DNA of 64,000 nt from the NCBI RefSeq assembly GCF_001305965.1, contig NZ_JXQC01000003.1, forward strand, positions 1,665,633 to 1,729,632, read 5' to 3'. The translations under genes and the position numbers were made by a program. Position 1 is the first letter of the stretch, and the number at the start of each line of letters is the position of its first letter. Shown in pieces: positions 25,669 to 34,598 of the stretch. The notes below the pieces were generated by a model that was not told the DNA's origin, ran no database searches, and saw nothing but the letters and a program-made list of their open reading frames with translations. The DNA comes from Erythrobacter sp. SG61-1L (GTDB taxonomy: Bacteria > Pseudomonadota > Alphaproteobacteria > Sphingomonadales > Sphingomonadaceae).

Positions 25669-27099
25669 TCAGTCTTCCAAAACCCAGCTGTCCTTGGTCC
25701 CGCCCCCTTGCGAGGAATTGACCACCAGCGAGCCTTTTTTCAGTGCCACGCGGGTGAGCCCGCCCGGTGTAATGTCCACCCCATTGGGCGAAACCAGCAC
25801 GAAGGGCCGCAAATCCACATGGCGCGGGGCCAGCCCGGCCTTGGTGAAGATCGGCACGGTGGAAAGCGCCAGCGTCGGCTGGGCAATGTAATTGTCCGGC
25901 CGGGCCTTCAGCTTGTCCTTGAATTTGGCGATCTCGCGGCTCGACGATGTCGGGCCGATAAGCATGCCATAGCCGCCCGAACCGTGGACCTCTTTCACCA
26001 CCAGCTCGGCGATGTTGTCCAGAACGTAGGCGAGGCTGTCGGCCTCAGCGCAGCGCCAGGTGGGCACATTGGGCAGCAGCGGCTTCTCGCCAGTATAGAA
26101 CTCCACGATCTCCGGCATGAAGCTGTAGATCGCCTTGTCATCCGCGATTCCGGTGCCCGGAGCATTAGCGATAGTGATCCCGCCGGAGCGATAGACATCC
26201 ATGATCCCCGGCACGCCAAGCATGGATTGCGGATTGAAGGTCAGCGGATCGAGGAAATCGTCGTCCACCCGGCGATAGAGCACGTCGATCGGCTGGAAGC
26301 CCGCCGTAGTGCGCATCTGCACCCGGCCGTCGACCACACGTAGATCGCTGCCTTCGACCAGTTCGGCCCCCATCTGGTCTGCCAGGAAGGCATGTTCGAA
26401 ATAGGCGGAATTGTAGATGCCCGGCGTCAGCACCGCCACAACCGGCTTATCCGACGCTGCATCTGGCGCGCAGGCGGCGAGGCTCTTGGCGAGGCGGCGC
26501 GGATAATCGGACACGGGCTGGACGTGGATCTTGGCGAAGAGTTCCGGGAACATCGCCATCATCGTCTCGCGGTTTTCCAGCATGTAGGAAACGCCGCTGG
26601 GCGTGCGGGCATTGTCTTCCAGCACCATGAACTCGTTAGGCCCGGTGCGGACAAGGTCGATGCCGACGATATGCGTGTAGACCCCGCCCGGCGGTGTGAA
26701 CCCCACCATCTGCGGCAGCCACGCGACATTGCTTTTGAACAGGCTTAGCGGGATACGGCCCGAGCGCAGGATTTCCTGCCGATGATAGAGATCGTGCATG
26801 AAGGCGTTGAGCGCCCTCACCCTCTGCTCGATCCCCCGGGAAAGGCGTCGCCATTCTCCGCCAGTGATGATCCGTGGCACCATGTCGAAGGGGATCAGCC
26901 GCTCTTCCGCGTCATCGTCGCCATAGACATTGAAGGTGATCCCGGTTCGTCGGAAGAACTGTTCGGCCTCACGGCTCTTGCGCCGCATGAGGGCCGGATC
27001 CTGTTCATCCAGCCAGCTTACGTAGTCCCGGTAAGCCGGACGGATTGACCCGTCGGCCTGCCGCATCTCGTCGAAATTAGGCTCCGGCTTTATGCTCAC
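25669..27099 (-). CDS. circularly permuted type 2 ATP-grasp protein
   Basis: A 476-residue protein of the CP-ATP-grasp family (COG2308/DUF404-407). Blocks include EQRVRALNAFMHDLYH, VLEDNARTPSGVSYMLENR, FNPQSMLGVPG, KEVHGSGGYGMLIGP and RPFVLVSPNG, matching the expected order. ATP-grasp enzymes join a carboxylate to an amine or thiol through an acyl phosphate, so a peptide- or isopeptide-forming step is likely. It is the first gene of the four-gene operon ending in Anbu. The start ATG follows AGGGGCAGTGAGC. Confidence 0.9.
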   Translation of the reverse strand: MSIKPEPNFDEMRQADGSIRPAYRDYVSWLDEQDPALMRRKSREAEQFFRRTGITFNVYGDDDAEERLIPFDMVPRIITGGEWRRLSRGIEQRVRALNAFMHDLYHRQEILRSGRIPLSLFKSNVAWLPQMVGFTPPGGVYTHIVGIDLVRTGPNEFMVLEDNARTPSGVSYMLENRETMMAMFPELFAKIHVQPVSDYPRRLAKSLAACAPDAASDKPVVAVLTPGIYNSAYFEHAFLADQMGAELVEGSDLRVVDGRVQMRTTAGFQPIDVLYRRVDDDFLDPLTFNPQSMLGVPGIMDVYRSGGITIANAPGTGIADDKAIYSFMPEIVEFYTGEKPLLPNVPTWRCAEADSLAYVLDNIAELVVKEVHGSGGYGMLIGPTSSSREIAKFKDKLKARPDNYIAQPTLALSTVPIFTKAGLAPRHVDLRPFVLVSPNGVDITPGGLTRVALKKGSLVVNSSQGGGTKDSWVLED

Positions 27100-27169
27100 T
27101 GCCCCTTATGTTGCAGCGCAACACTTGCACGGAACTTTGTGCCTGCCAAGGGGGCAAAATGGAATCGGA

Positions 27170-27988
27170 TCAGATGTTTTCGAGCTCGGCCAAAACCGCC
27201 TCGATCGCCTCGTCCGAATAGGCGAAACCCATGTGGCCGCAGCGCAGGGCAACGGCCCGGTCCCGCTCTCCGGGGCGGCCGCAGGAACTGCGCGGAGAGA
27301 CAATCCCGTCGCGCGCGCTCCACAAGGCCACAGTGGGCACAGGCGGCTTGGTCGCAATGTCTGCAACGACCGGCGGCGCCTCCACCGAATGGCCGGTGAT
27401 CAAATGATAGATTCGCCAGACATTATTGGCCTTGGGATTGCCCGAGAAGGGCGAACCCATCGTCACGACCTTGGCGATGGCATCGGGATGGCGCTTTGCC
27501 ACTTCGCGCGCAAAAATGCCGCCAAGGCTCCAGCCGACCAGCACTACCTGCTCGCCATAACGGCGATGGAGATCGAGCACGCGCTGGGTGACCACGTCGA
27601 AATTCTCGGGCGACGGCCCCATGTTGAAGCCGAGGCCCCAGTTCTTCACCGTATGCCCCGCCATTTCGAGATGGCGGGCCAGCCGACGCAGGCGCACCGG
27701 GTGAGTCGCGAAGCCGGGCAGCAGCATCACCACGCGCGGACTGGTGCTGCGAGGCACGGCAAGACCCGGCTCCTTGCGCTTGAGCGGGCGGGTGAGGAAT
27801 TGCAGTTCGCCCAGCAGGTGCTTCAATGGCGGGCCGTGAATACCGCTCGGCTGCGCTTCAGCAACCAGTGCTGCCCGCGCCTTGATCGTATCCAGCCACT
27901 CACTGGCCACAGGCATGCGCAAGGGTCGGTGCCCGATGGCACCCCGGCGCGGCAAGGCGCCCGCATGGCTTCGACTCAGCGAGTTCAT
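27170..27988 (-). CDS. alpha/beta hydrolase
   Basis: A 272-residue protein with a lipase-like elbow VGWSLGGIF, preceded by a strand motif VVMLLPGFATHP and followed by GSPFSGNPKANNVW. There is no signal peptide in the form starting at 27988, which I prefer to the longer frame that runs on into the AT-rich control region. Substrate unknown; distantly like triacylglycerol lipases. It starts a single-gene unit upstream of which lie several TGTTACA motifs. Confidence 0.72.
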   Translation of the reverse strand: MNSLSRSHAGALPRRGAIGHRPLRMPVASEWLDTIKARAALVAEAQPSGIHGPPLKHLLGELQFLTRPLKRKEPGLAVPRSTSPRVVMLLPGFATHPVRLRRLARHLEMAGHTVKNWGLGFNMGPSPENFDVVTQRVLDLHRRYGEQVVLVGWSLGGIFAREVAKRHPDAIAKVVTMGSPFSGNPKANNVWRIYHLITGHSVEAPPVVADIATKPPVPTVALWSARDGIVSPRSSCGRPGERDRAVALRCGHMGFAYSDEAIEAVLAELENI

Positions 27989-28103
27989 GCAGGCAATGTA
28001 ACAGAACTGACTTATTGTAGGCTGAATGAAATCTGCCGCAGTCACGAAACTGTAGCATTCCCCCTCACTCGGCGCGCAGCACACGACGGGCCTGAAGCGG
28101 GGG

Positions 28104-28119
28104 TGTTACACATGTTACA
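28104..28119. promoter_or_regulatory. tandem TGTTACA motifs
   Basis: TGTTACA at 28104-28110 and again at 28113-28119, nine bases apart, i.e. nearly one helical turn, in the control region of the alpha/beta hydrolase gene. A reversed copy, TGTAACA, is at 27997-28003 directly upstream of that gene. They may be half-sites for a regulator; none is recognised. Confidence 0.35.
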
Positions 28120-28158
28120 CTGCTCACACTACCGAGCGGGTTTGAGGCGATAAGGCAA

Positions 28159-28188
28159 TATTTGAATATTTTTATTTATATTCAAATA
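28159..28188. repeat. AT-rich perfect 11-bp inverted repeat
   Basis: TATTTGAATAT at 28159-28169 pairs with ATATTCAAATA at 28178-28188 around an 8-base T-rich loop. It could be an operator, a cruciform or the core of an imported AT-rich fragment. Confidence 0.6.
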
Positions 28189-28381
28189 CTTATGTTACTT
28201 TCCAGACATCCGGACGAGGCAACCGCACCACCCTGCCCTTACCCGTTCCGCATGAACCATAGCCCGGCCTGTCGCGTGACACTGCATGTCCTGCGACAGG
28301 CTCAGGGCGAATTGACAAGGGGGAGTTACATGCCCCTGCGTCGGAGTTCAGCGCACCCGGCGGGTCACTCTCACTCAGTCA

Positions 28382-28939
28382 TCAGCCTTTGCATTCGCCG
28401 ATGCGTTCGGAAACCATATGCATCTTCATGTGCATCTTGCCGCCCGGCATATCCGGCACGACCTGATCGCCTTCCACGGTCATGTCGCTGCCGGTGGAAC
28501 TGAAACTGCCGCTGAGCTTGAAGGTGCCGCTGCCGCCATTCTCGCCATCGCACTTCATCACAGCGTCAATCGCACCGCCGGACACGTCAAACTTGTCGTA
28601 AGTGCAATTGCTTTCCTTGTTCATGCCGCGCGAAGTCAGCTGCTTGACCGCTTCCTTCGCCTCTTCGGGCGTGAGGCAATCGGTAAGTTCCATATTGGCT
28701 GACATGGACTGTTTCATCTGCGCCGCCATCGCTGCGGGCATTCCGGGGATGCTCATCTCCAGGACTTCCACAGTCTGCTTGTAAAGGCCCGGCTGCGGCG
28801 TATCGAGGCCCGCCGCCACAGCTTCCGCCGGCTTCGCCGCTTCCCCACCTGCCTCGCCGCCAGCTGGCGCTTCTTCCTTCTTGCCGCACCCGGCAAGGGC
28901 GATTGCCGCCACGATCGGCAGGAGAACCAGTTTACGCAT
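28382..28939 (-). CDS. DUF3617 family lipoprotein
   Basis: A 185-residue lipoprotein: signal peptide with lipobox ALAGC (Cys17), then a Gly/Glu/Ala-rich linker (KKEEAPAGGEAGGEAAKPAEA), then a DUF3617 domain with PGLYKQTVEVLEM, DCLTPEEA and a Cys-containing core, ending in Met/His-rich GGKMHMKMHMVSERIGEC. The family occurs in periplasmic proteins of unknown role; the HMKMHM stretch could bind a metal. ATG 28939 follows AAGGGA; the extended upstream frame has no support. It is divergent from uvrB. Confidence 0.8.
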   Translation of the reverse strand: MRKLVLLPIVAAIALAGCGKKEEAPAGGEAGGEAAKPAEAVAAGLDTPQPGLYKQTVEVLEMSIPGMPAAMAAQMKQSMSANMELTDCLTPEEAKEAVKQLTSRGMNKESNCTYDKFDVSGGAIDAVMKCDGENGGSGTFKLSGSFSSTGSDMTVEGDQVVPDMPGGKMHMKMHMVSERIGECKG

Positions 28940-29030
28940 CAAATCGATCCCTTCGAAAAACGGAATAAATGACGCGACCCATCGGGCCGCGAATACCAAG
29001 CCAGTGCCTTCCTGCCAACGCCCCGTTGCG

Positions 29031-29045
29031 GAACGCATGTAGAAC
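29031..29045 (+). promoter_or_regulatory. LexA (SOS) box of uvrB
   Basis: GAAC-GCATGTA-GAAC, the exact alphaproteobacterial LexA direct repeat read on the opposite strand as GTTC-N7-GTTC. It lies 16 bases upstream of the uvrB start codon, so the repressor would overlap the promoter or transcription start. uvrB is a standard SOS gene, which makes this the anchor site for judging other such boxes in the window. Confidence 0.75.
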
Positions 29046-29061
29046 GGCCATATATCGCGCC

Positions 29062-31251
29062 ATGGCCGAACTCGTCATCCGCAGGGGTCTGGAAGAGCCC
29101 GACACGTCGGGCACTTTCACGCCCCACAAGCCCACGCGCCCGGAAAAGTCCGATGGGGGGCGGCCGTTCAAGCTCGTCTCGGATTATGAACCAGCCGGCG
29201 ACCAGCCCACCGCGATTGCGGAACTCGTGGCGGGCATGCGCGAAGACGAGAAGACGCAGGTGCTGCTGGGCGTGACCGGCAGCGGCAAGACCTTCACCAT
29301 GGCCAAGGTGATCGAGACCTTGCAGCGCCCCGCGCTGATCCTGGCACCGAACAAGATCCTCGCCGCGCAGCTCTATGGCGAGTTCAAGAGCTTCTTTCCG
29401 GAGAACGCGGTCGAATATTTCGTCAGCTATTACGACTATTACCAGCCCGAAGCCTATGTGCCGCGCAGCGACACCTATATCGAGAAGGAAAGCTCGGTAA
29501 ACGAGGCGATTGACCGGATGCGCCATTCGGCCACCCGCGCCCTGCTGGAACGGGACGACGTGATCATCGTCGCCTCGGTTTCCTGCCTTTACGGTATCGG
29601 CTCGGTCGAAACCTATTCGGCCATGATCTTCGACCTGAAGAAGGGGCAGGAAGTCGACCAGCGGGAAATCATCCGCAAGCTGGTGGCCCTGCAATACAAG
29701 CGCAACGATGCGGCCTTTGCGCGCGGCAATTTCCGCGTTCGGGGGGACAGTCTGGAAATCTTCCCCAGCCATTATGAAGACATGGCCTGGCGAGTGAGCT
29801 TCTTCGGCGACGAGATCGAGGAAATCAGCGAGTTCGATCCCCTCACAGGCGCCAAGGGGGCCAGCCTCAACAGCGTGCGCGTCTATGCCAATTCGCACTA
29901 TGTCACGCCCGGCCCCACGCTGAAGCAGGCCAGCGAGGCGATCCGGTTCGAACTGAGCGAGCGGCTCAAGGAACTGGAAGCCGAAGGCAAGCTGCTGGAA
30001 CATCAGCGGCTGGAACAGCGCACCAATTTCGATCTGGAAATGATCGCGGCCACCGGCAGTTGCGCAGGGATCGAGAATTACAGCCGCTTCCTGACCGGGC
30101 GCCTGCCGGGGGAACCGCCGCCGACCCTGTTCGAATATCTGCCCGAAAATGCCCTGCTGTTCGTGGACGAAAGCCACCAGACCGTGCCGCAGATCGGCGC
30201 CATGGCCAAGGGGGACCATCGCCGCAAGCTGACGCTGGCCGAATATGGCTTCCGCCTGCCGAGCTGTATCGACAACCGCCCGCTGCGCTTCAACGAATGG
30301 GATGCGATGCGCCCGCAGACCGTTGCCGTATCGGCCACTCCCGGCAATTGGGAAATGGAGGAATCGGGCGGCGTCTTTGCCGAACAGGTGATCCGCCCCA
30401 CCGGCCTGATCGACCCGCCAGTGTTCATCCGCCCGGTGGAAGACCAGGTGCAGGATTGCATCAACGAATGCCGCGAAACCGCGGCACAGGGCTATCGCAC
30501 TCTCGTTACCACGCTGACCAAGCGGATGGCGGAAGACCTTACCGAGTTCATGCATGAGGCTGGGCTGCGCGTGCGCTACATGCATTCCGACGTGGAGACG
30601 CTGGAGCGCATCGAACTGATCCGCGACCTGCGCATGGGCGTGTATGACGTGCTGGTGGGCATCAACCTGCTGCGCGAGGGGCTCGACATTCCCGAATGCG
30701 GCCTCGTCTGCATTCTGGATGCGGACAAGGAAGGCTTCCTGCGCAGCGAGACTTCGCTCGTCCAGACCATTGGGCGCGCCGCCCGCAACGTGGATGGCCG
30801 GGTGATCCTCTATGCCGACCGCATGACCGGCAGCATGGAACGCGCCATCGCCGAGACGGACCGCCGCCGCGAGAAACAGCGCGCCTATAATGAGGAACAC
30901 GGCATCACGCCGCAGACGATCAAGCGCCAGATCGCCGACATCGTCGCCCACACGGCCAGCCGTGACGGGGTGCTGGTGGACATCGAGGCGGAAGATGGCC
31001 GCAACAACCTCGTGGGCCACAATCTGCGCGCTTATATCGAAGACCTGGAAAAGAAGATGCGCGCCGCCGCCGCCGATCTCGAATTCGAGGAAGCCGGCCG
31101 CCTGCGCGACGAAATCCGCCGACTGGAAGCCGAAGAACTTGGCCTGCCGGACGAGGAAAAGAAGGCACCGCTGGTCGGACGCAGTAATGAAGGCAAGCCG
31201 GGCACTCGCAAGACCCGCTATGGCAAGAGCCAGCGGAAATGGGGGCGGTGA
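29062..31251 (+). CDS. uvrB: excinuclease ABC subunit B
   Basis: DNA damage-recognition helicase of nucleotide excision repair. The 729-residue protein has Walker [13 protein letters not shown], the damage-probing beta-hairpin region [21 protein letters not shown], helicase motif II-type VDESHQ, motif [11 protein letters not shown] and a C-terminal UVR motif ([18 protein letters not shown]) for UvrC binding. An N-terminal extension of about 35 residues (to [17 protein letters not shown]) is normal for alphaproteobacteria. ATG 29062 sits just downstream of a LexA box. It overlaps the next membrane protein gene by 13 bases. Confidence 0.97.
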   Translation: MAELVIRRGLEEPDTSGTFTPHKPTRPEKSDGGRPFKLVSDYEPAGDQPTAIAELVAGMREDEKTQVLLGVTGSGKTFTMAKVIETLQRPALILAPNKILAAQLYGEFKSFFPENAVEYFVSYYDYYQPEAYVPRSDTYIEKESSVNEAIDRMRHSATRALLERDDVIIVASVSCLYGIGSVETYSAMIFDLKKGQEVDQREIIRKLVALQYKRNDAAFARGNFRVRGDSLEIFPSHYEDMAWRVSFFGDEIEEISEFDPLTGAKGASLNSVRVYANSHYVTPGPTLKQASEAIRFELSERLKELEAEGKLLEHQRLEQRTNFDLEMIAATGSCAGIENYSRFLTGRLPGEPPPTLFEYLPENALLFVDESHQTVPQIGAMAKGDHRRKLTLAEYGFRLPSCIDNRPLRFNEWDAMRPQTVAVSATPGNWEMEESGGVFAEQVIRPTGLIDPPVFIRPVEDQVQDCINECRETAAQGYRTLVTTLTKRMAEDLTEFMHEAGLRVRYMHSDVETLERIELIRDLRMGVYDVLVGINLLREGLDIPECGLVCILDADKEGFLRSETSLVQTIGRAARNVDGRVILYADRMTGSMERAIAETDRRREKQRAYNEEHGITPQTIKRQIADIVAHTASRDGVLVDIEAEDGRNNLVGHNLRAYIEDLEKKMRAAAADLEFEEAGRLRDEIRRLEAEELGLPDEEKKAPLVGRSNEGKPGTRKTRYGKSQRKWGR

Positions 31252-31913
31252 ATCCGGCGCGGCCGGAAGGCCCGCTTTACCGCAGTTGGGTACTTTCCTG
31301 CGGTCTAGGCGAATTTATCGGCATCGGCTGTGCCGGGATCGTCGCACTGGCCGCAAACAGCCTGATCGGGGAGCCTGACAGCCCGGCAGCGGCATGGACG
31401 ATCTATCTGGCGATGGTCTCCGTGGGCGCGGTTGAAGGCGGCGCCATCGGCTTTTTCCAGTGGCGTATCCTGCAACGGCTTTTTCCGAATTTGCCGGCAC
31501 GCCATTGGATCGGCGCCACCGTGGCCGTCGCCATACTCGGCTGGGCCTCGGGAATGCTTCCGTCGACCTTGAGCGCGGGGTCTCCACCCGCTGGCGCAGA
31601 GGCAGTTGCAGAACCTGGCATGGCTTTCATTCTGCTCGCCTCGGCGGGAATGGGGGCTGCGGGCGGCCTCATCTTCGGCTTTGCGCAATGGCTCGTCCTG
31701 CGCCGCCACACTTCGCATGCAGTGCTGTGGCTGCCTGCCAATATTCTCGGCTGGGCGATTGCGATGATGTGGATTTTCCTTGCCGCTACATGGCCGGACA
31801 TGACCACGCCGCCTCTGTTCATCGCGCTGAGCGCGCTGGCAGGCGGTGCGGCTGCGGGCTTGTCCATCGGCGCGGTTACCGGCATCGCGCTGCTGCGCCT
31901 TGCGAGACAATGA
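31239..31913 (+). CDS. hypothetical membrane protein
   Basis: A 224-residue protein with about five hydrophobic segments, each containing a GxxxG-rich core ([51 protein letters not shown]). Two copies of a GFxQWxxLxR motif (IGFFQWRIL and FGFAQWLVL) suggest an internal duplication. I do not recognise a named family. The ATG at 31239 overlaps uvrB by 13 bases; GTG at 31248 in a GTGA junction is an alternative. It is translationally coupled to the next lipoprotein gene by an ATGA overlap. Confidence 0.65.
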   Translation: MGAVNPARPEGPLYRSWVLSCGLGEFIGIGCAGIVALAANSLIGEPDSPAAAWTIYLAMVSVGAVEGGAIGFFQWRILQRLFPNLPARHWIGATVAVAILGWASGMLPSTLSAGSPPAGAEAVAEPGMAFILLASAGMGAAGGLIFGFAQWLVLRRHTSHAVLWLPANILGWAIAMMWIFLAATWPDMTTPPLFIALSALAGGAAAGLSIGAVTGIALLRLARQ

Positions 31914-32497
31914 TGAACCGGATTCTACTGCTTCCCCTTCCCCTCCTGCTCACCGCCTGCGACCGGCCACCGGTGCAGCGGATCGATCTGGACGAAACCC
32001 AGAGCGCCGCCGCGCTGGCGCTCAGTGCCTCGCCGAACAGCGAAGGCGCGAGTTGGCGTGTTTCAGCAGATGGCGCGGGGCTGGATTTCGGGCAGGAGAA
32101 GCAGGCGCCTTTCCTCACCCTGCATTGCGTGCTGGCGAAGGATAGCGCACCGCAGCTTGCGGTGATCCGCAATGCCCAGTCCCAGCCCGGTGCAAAGGCG
32201 CTGTTCGCCGTGTTGGGCAATGGCATCACTGCCCGGCTCAAGCTCGACGCAACGCTGTCCAAAAGTGCAGGCTGGCGCTGGGAAGGCCTCTATCCCGCCA
32301 GCGCGCCGGAACTGGATGTGTTCACTGGCCAGCGAGACATCGAGGCTACGCTGCCCGGCGCCGGTACGCTCAAGATAGCGGGCAGCCCGCTGCCGCGTGA
32401 ATTCCTGGGCTGGTGCCGCCGGGGCGGCGTGGCCGAGCCAAAAGCCGAACCGAAGGCCGAACCGAAGGAAGTCAGTTCCCCTCCGCCAGCTGAGTAA
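31910..32497 (+). CDS. hypothetical lipoprotein
   Basis: A 195-residue protein with lipobox LLTAC (Cys17) and a beta-rich body (DLDETQSAAALALSASPNS, APFLTLHCVLAK). The C-terminus has a short PKAE repeat (three units of AEPK) before a Pro-rich end. No family recognised. The ATG at 31910 forms an ATGA overlap with the upstream membrane protein stop codon, so the pair is coupled; the in-frame region further upstream is a shadow of that gene. The last 26 bases overlap the convergent DsbD-like gene. Confidence 0.68.
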   Translation: MMNRILLLPLPLLLTACDRPPVQRIDLDETQSAAALALSASPNSEGASWRVSADGAGLDFGQEKQAPFLTLHCVLAKDSAPQLAVIRNAQSQPGAKALFAVLGNGITARLKLDATLSKSAGWRWEGLYPASAPELDVFTGQRDIEATLPGAGTLKIAGSPLPREFLGWCRRGGVAEPKAEPKAEPKEVSSPPPAE

Positions 32498-34505
32498 GGC
32501 TGGATGGCGTCAGCACCTGCGGCAATTGCTGCGGCTCGCCCCCGCCTGCCGGATACCACAGATAGAGCGGCACCCCGCCTGCACCGCGGGCGGTCAGGAA
32601 ACGCGTGATCGCCGGATCGCGACGGGTCCAGTCCCCCACCAGCGCGACGACGCCTGCCTTCTCGAAGGCCTGCTTCGTTTCCTCCCGCTCGATCGCGACG
32701 CCTTCATTGACCTTGCAGGTCAGGCACCAGTCCGCCGTAAACCAGACGAACACCGGCTTGCCCGATGCCCGCGCCTCCGCCAGCGCGGCCTCGCTGAAGG
32801 GCTTGGCCGCGATCAGGCTGGATTCCGATACGGCAGCAGGGGGAGCAAATTCGCGCGGGGTTATGACCAATAGAGCAGCCAGCGCGATGACCTCGACAGC
32901 AAGGACGCGCCAGTTCGCGCGTTGATATGTGACGATGATGAGCACAATTTGCACCGCGATCCAAAGTGCAAGCACAGCAAACGTGCTTCCCCCAAGCCGC
33001 CAGCAAAGCCACAAAAGCGCCAGCGCCGTCAGCGCCATGGGAACGGCCATCACCTTACGGAAGATGTTCATCCACTTGCCCGGCCGCGGAAGCCGCCGCC
33101 GCAGCGCAGGAATGAAGCCCAGCGCGAGGAACGGCAGCGCTATGCCAAGGCCCAGCGCGGCAAACAGCAGCATCGCCTCGATAGGCGGCAGCAGCAGAGC
33201 CGCGCCCATCGCTGCCGCCATGAAGGGGCCGGTGCAGGGCGTGGCGACGAAGGCTGCCAGCAGCCCTGTGCCGAACGCGCCCATCGGCTGCCCGCCGCCC
33301 GATACCGAGAGCGAGGGCAGTTCATAAAGCCCGGCGAAATTGGCCGTGATCGCCACTGCCAGCACCAGCAGCGCGGCGACTACGCCCGGCTCCTGCAACT
33401 GGAAGGCCCAGCCGATCTCCGCCCCGCCTGCACGCAGGGCCAGCATCAGCGCACCAAGGCCCAGACAGGCGAGGATCACGCCTGCCGTATAGGCCAGCCC
33501 TTCCCGCCGCGCCTCGGCCTCGCTCTCCCCCGCCCGCGCGAGGCTGAGCGCCTTGAGGCTGAGGATCGGGAACACGCAGGGCATGATGTTGAGCAGCAGC
33601 CCGCCCGCCAGCGCCATGGCCAGCAACAGCGGAAAGGCCGGAAGCCCTTCGACCGTTTCCCGCCCTGTATCGAGCGGAATCCCGCCCTTGGGGACATCTC
33701 CCGGAACGCCCGCAAAGCTGACCCCATTGCCGGAATCGTCCAGCTTGAGAATGCCCGAAATCGCCTGAGCGGAACGATCTGCACCCTCTGCCAGAGCCAG
33801 TTCGGCCACCAGCATATCCCCGTTCCGGCGGAAGGTCTGGGGGGCGGCATAGTCGATCAGGCCGGTTTCGCTGAGAAACAGGTGCGGCGCGGCGATTTCG
33901 AGCGATGAGGGCAGCGGAATACCGATGCGCAGCTTGTTGTTTCCAAAGGAGAAACTGGCCGCCTGATCGATCAGCGGGGGAACTGCCGCCCGCCAGCCGT
34001 CAAAGCGCGGCTCGTTGGGCGCACCTGGGCCGACCTTGATGCTTGCCGCCAGAAGTGCCTGTTCCGGAACGCAAATCTTGTCCGTGCAGGCCAGCCAGTT
34101 AGCCTCGACTGAAATCGGCACAACGGTGCCAGAAGGGACACCGGCAGGCACCGACAGCGGCACGAGCACGGCATAAGGCCCTTCATAGACATGGTTCATC
34201 ATGCCGGAGATCAGCAAGGTCTGCGGCACGGGATAGGTCAGATCACCGGCGCTCCATCCCTGCGGCAGCGACCATGCCAGTTCCATCCCGTAACCCGCAT
34301 CGCCGGGATTGGCCCAATAGCCGTGCCAGCCTTCTTCCGGCTTCATCACGAAGGCCAGTTCCACCGTGCCGCCCGGCGTGGCGGGCCCTTCGGCCACCAG
34401 TTCCGCCGCGATATGGTTCGCCCGCACCTGCGCCGCTGCGAGCGAAGGCATGAAGATGGCGGCAAGAAGGGCGAGCAGCGAGGCAATGAACCGGATCACC
34501 GGCAT
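32472..34505 (-). CDS. DsbD/ScsB-like thiol:disulfide interchange protein
   Basis: A 677-residue inner-membrane protein passing electrons from cytoplasmic thioredoxin to the periplasm. Order: signal peptide (to AAAQ), periplasmic domain with GYWANPGDAGYG and paired Cys in ACTDKICVPEQ, an eight-helix membrane domain with redox Cys in NIMPCVFPIL and VATPCTGPF, and a C-terminal thioredoxin domain with WFTADWCLTCK. I start at ATG 34505; the frame remains open far upstream, but that stretch is antisense to the UbiH-like gene. It overlaps the convergent lipoprotein gene by 26 bases. Confidence 0.9.
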   Translation of the reverse strand: MPVIRFIASLLALLAAIFMPSLAAAQVRANHIAAELVAEGPATPGGTVELAFVMKPEEGWHGYWANPGDAGYGMELAWSLPQGWSAGDLTYPVPQTLLISGMMNHVYEGPYAVLVPLSVPAGVPSGTVVPISVEANWLACTDKICVPEQALLAASIKVGPGAPNEPRFDGWRAAVPPLIDQAASFSFGNNKLRIGIPLPSSLEIAAPHLFLSETGLIDYAAPQTFRRNGDMLVAELALAEGADRSAQAISGILKLDDSGNGVSFAGVPGDVPKGGIPLDTGRETVEGLPAFPLLLAMALAGGLLLNIMPCVFPILSLKALSLARAGESEAEARREGLAYTAGVILACLGLGALMLALRAGGAEIGWAFQLQEPGVVAALLVLAVAITANFAGLYELPSLSVSGGGQPMGAFGTGLLAAFVATPCTGPFMAAAMGAALLLPPIEAMLLFAALGLGIALPFLALGFIPALRRRLPRPGKWMNIFRKVMAVPMALTALALLWLCWRLGGSTFAVLALWIAVQIVLIIVTYQRANWRVLAVEVIALAALLVITPREFAPPAAVSESSLIAAKPFSEAALAEARASGKPVFVWFTADWCLTCKVNEGVAIEREETKQAFEKAGVVALVGDWTRRDPAITRFLTARGAGGVPLYLWYPAGGGEPQQLPQVLTPSSLTQLAEGN

Positions 34506-34598
34506 GGCGAAGTGTCTTTCCTGTCGGGCAATGTTGCACTTGTCTCGCATGGGACTCACGGCGTAGGGCCTGAGTTCCCAACCCGCAAGGAATGCACG

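Larger units (their letters stand above)
27989..28381. other. 393-base non-coding region with repeats
   Basis: The gap between the hydrolase (minus) and the DUF3617 lipoprotein gene (its 3' end) holds no convincing ORF. It contains three TGTTAC(A/T) motifs on the plus strand (28104, 28113, 28193) and one reversed copy at 27997, an AT-rich perfect inverted repeat at 28159-28188, and an inverted repeat CCTGTCGC/GCGACAGG (28268-28275, 28293-28300) followed by a REP-like AGGCTCAGGGCGAA. Base composition around 28155-28200 is strikingly AT-rich compared with the rest of the window. Confidence 0.6.

Noticed and set aside
28162-28503. 113-codon plus-strand frame starting in the AT-rich repeat
   Set aside because: Runs antisense through the end of the DUF3617 gene, starts within a palindrome, and has no ribosome-binding site or family.
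28940-31020. Long minus-strand open frame over uvrB
   Set aside because: Pure antisense shadow of uvrB; the protein has no recognisable domain and His/Arg-rich low-complexity composition.
31460-31909. Long plus-strand frame upstream of the 31910 lipoprotein
   Set aside because: It is a shadow of the membrane protein gene in another frame; the lipoprotein signal begins exactly at the ATGA overlap.
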